NCBI RefSeq assembly: GCF_027172205.1
Contig: NC_070616.1
Location: 42,443,001-42,507,000, forward strand
DNA from: Podarcis raffonei
Taxonomy: Eukaryota > Chordata > Lepidosauria > Squamata > Lacertidae
DNA length: 64,000 nucleotides
Direction of reading: 5' to 3'
Part shown: piece by piece, positions 63,086 to 64,000 of the stretch
Position numbering within the stretch: the first letter of the stretch is position 1
Layout: each line of letters opens with the position of its first letter
Translations under genes and position numbers: made by a program
The notes under the pieces: generated by a model
What the model was told of the DNA's origin: nothing
Databases searched by the model: none
What the model saw: only the letters and a program-made list of their open reading frames with translations

Positions 63086-64000
63086 GCTATAGTAATCATT
63101 AAACAGCACCACAAGCTATTCTGTAAGCTCTTCCTTATGGCTGCACTGAAGGAGGAAGAGGAGTGTATGAGCCTGGAGAGAAGCTAGACGCATTCCCATC
63201 ATAACAAGCAATGGTTTGTCATCATCAGTATGCCTACTGAAGACTTTGAAATGCCAACAGGCATTTTAAATGAATTCCAATTTTATGGTTTAAAATGGTT
63301 TTTATTTTACTTTATTGGTTACTTGTACAGTATTTAGAGACTACTCTAATTAAGTGGTATATAATTTGGCCAGATAAATTAATAACTACATAAATGTGCT
63401 ATCTGAACACAGCCACTATTTCTCAGTGTAACCTACCTCACAGAATTGTGAAACTAAACAGTGGAGGGCGGGGGAATCACTCTCTGCTTTGAGTTCCATG
63501 GAGGAAAGATGGGATATAATATAATAAAGAAGCCTGAGTTTCACATACAAATAAAAAGTTTTTTGCTTGCCTACGGTCTAAAACACAAGAAATGGTTTGC
63601 TTTTGGCTGTATTTAAACATATTTCTGGGCCAGCTTTCCTTTAAGAAAACAACCATAGATGTTTTATAAAGCTCTTGGTGATCCTTGGTTATTGATTCAA
63701 GCACCAAACAGATGTTGGTAACACAATTATATGCAGCTTCCTGGCAATGCTCTTAAAATGCATGCCTGCTGCAGGGTTTTTGAGCCACTATTGCGATCTT
63801 CCTCAACCTGATGCCCTCCAGATGTTTTGGGTATAATTCACACCTGCTCCAGCCAACACGTGGAAGGCACCAGCTTGGGAAAGGTTGTACCATGGTAGGC
63901 CAGCCAACATAGTTCCCTCCAGATGTTTTGAGACTGAGACTCACAGCATCCCTGACCATGGGCCATGCTAGCTGGGACTGATAGGAGCTGTAGAGAAGAA
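63086..64000. other. Intergenic, one MITE-like fragment
   Basis: No gene seen. The block 63795-63985 (ctgatgccctccagatgttt, gggactgataggagctgt) resembles the palindromic-MITE fragments at 24217 and 36606. Confidence 0.4.

Overview
The window is nuclear DNA of a squamate reptile, most likely a lizard. The grounds are a full-length BovB LINE, a Sauria-type SINE, abundant CR1/L2-like and L1 LINEs, many small TA-flanked inverted-repeat transposons, and spliced vertebrate genes. The species cannot be fixed from the sequence.

Three host genes are supported, all on the minus strand. CHMP7 (ESCRT-III/ESCRT-II hybrid) occupies 58441-40975. I could place all ten coding exons with intact splice sites; together they encode about 454 residues, the length of the human protein. 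A single-exon D1-class dopamine receptor, best matching the non-mammalian D1C subtype, lies at 29909-28542. At the left edge is one coding exon of R3HCC1 (1902-1773), with its likely CpG-island promoter and first exon near 2600-3060; the rest of that gene lies outside the window. CHMP7 and R3HCC1 are direct neighbours in mammals, so the receptor sits in the interval from which mammals appear to have lost it.

Layout: 1-1.5 kb, old CR1-like LINE with a nested MITE; 1.7-3.1 kb, start of R3HCC1; 3.6-13.2 kb, a minus-strand LINE broken by an L1 tail (itself carrying a second L1 tail) and by a complete-looking, young Ty3/gypsy chromodomain element with 408-bp LTRs; 13-18 kb, SINEs and old repeats; 18.2-20.1 kb, GC-rich repeats including an 872-bp hAT-type element inserted in a tRNA-derived SINE; 20.2-23.4 kb, a full-length but broken BovB; 23.5-24.1 kb, a Sauria SINE split by a MITE; 24-28.5 kb, repeat fragments; 28.5-29.9 kb, DRD1C; 30-41 kb, mostly unannotated sequence including the probable CHMP7 3' UTR; 41-58.4 kb, CHMP7, with introns full of MITEs, an ORF2-less L1-like insertion, a 100-bp tandem array inside a transposon and an 80-bp TA-flanked hairpin; 58.1-59 kb, CHMP7 CpG-island promoter; 59-64 kb, intergenic with nested hAT elements and a BovB 3' fragment.

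The most notable points are: (1) the R3HCC1 exon carries CTG in a good initiation context where mammals have ATG, with no in-frame ATG in the visible upstream exon; (2) D1C lies between CHMP7 and R3HCC1; (3) the 80-bp hairpin in CHMP7 intron 1 resembles the mariner MITEs that gave rise to primate miRNAs; (4) seven 100-bp self-complementary repeats have expanded inside a MITE. I found no sign of an operon, CRISPR array or other prokaryote-like system.
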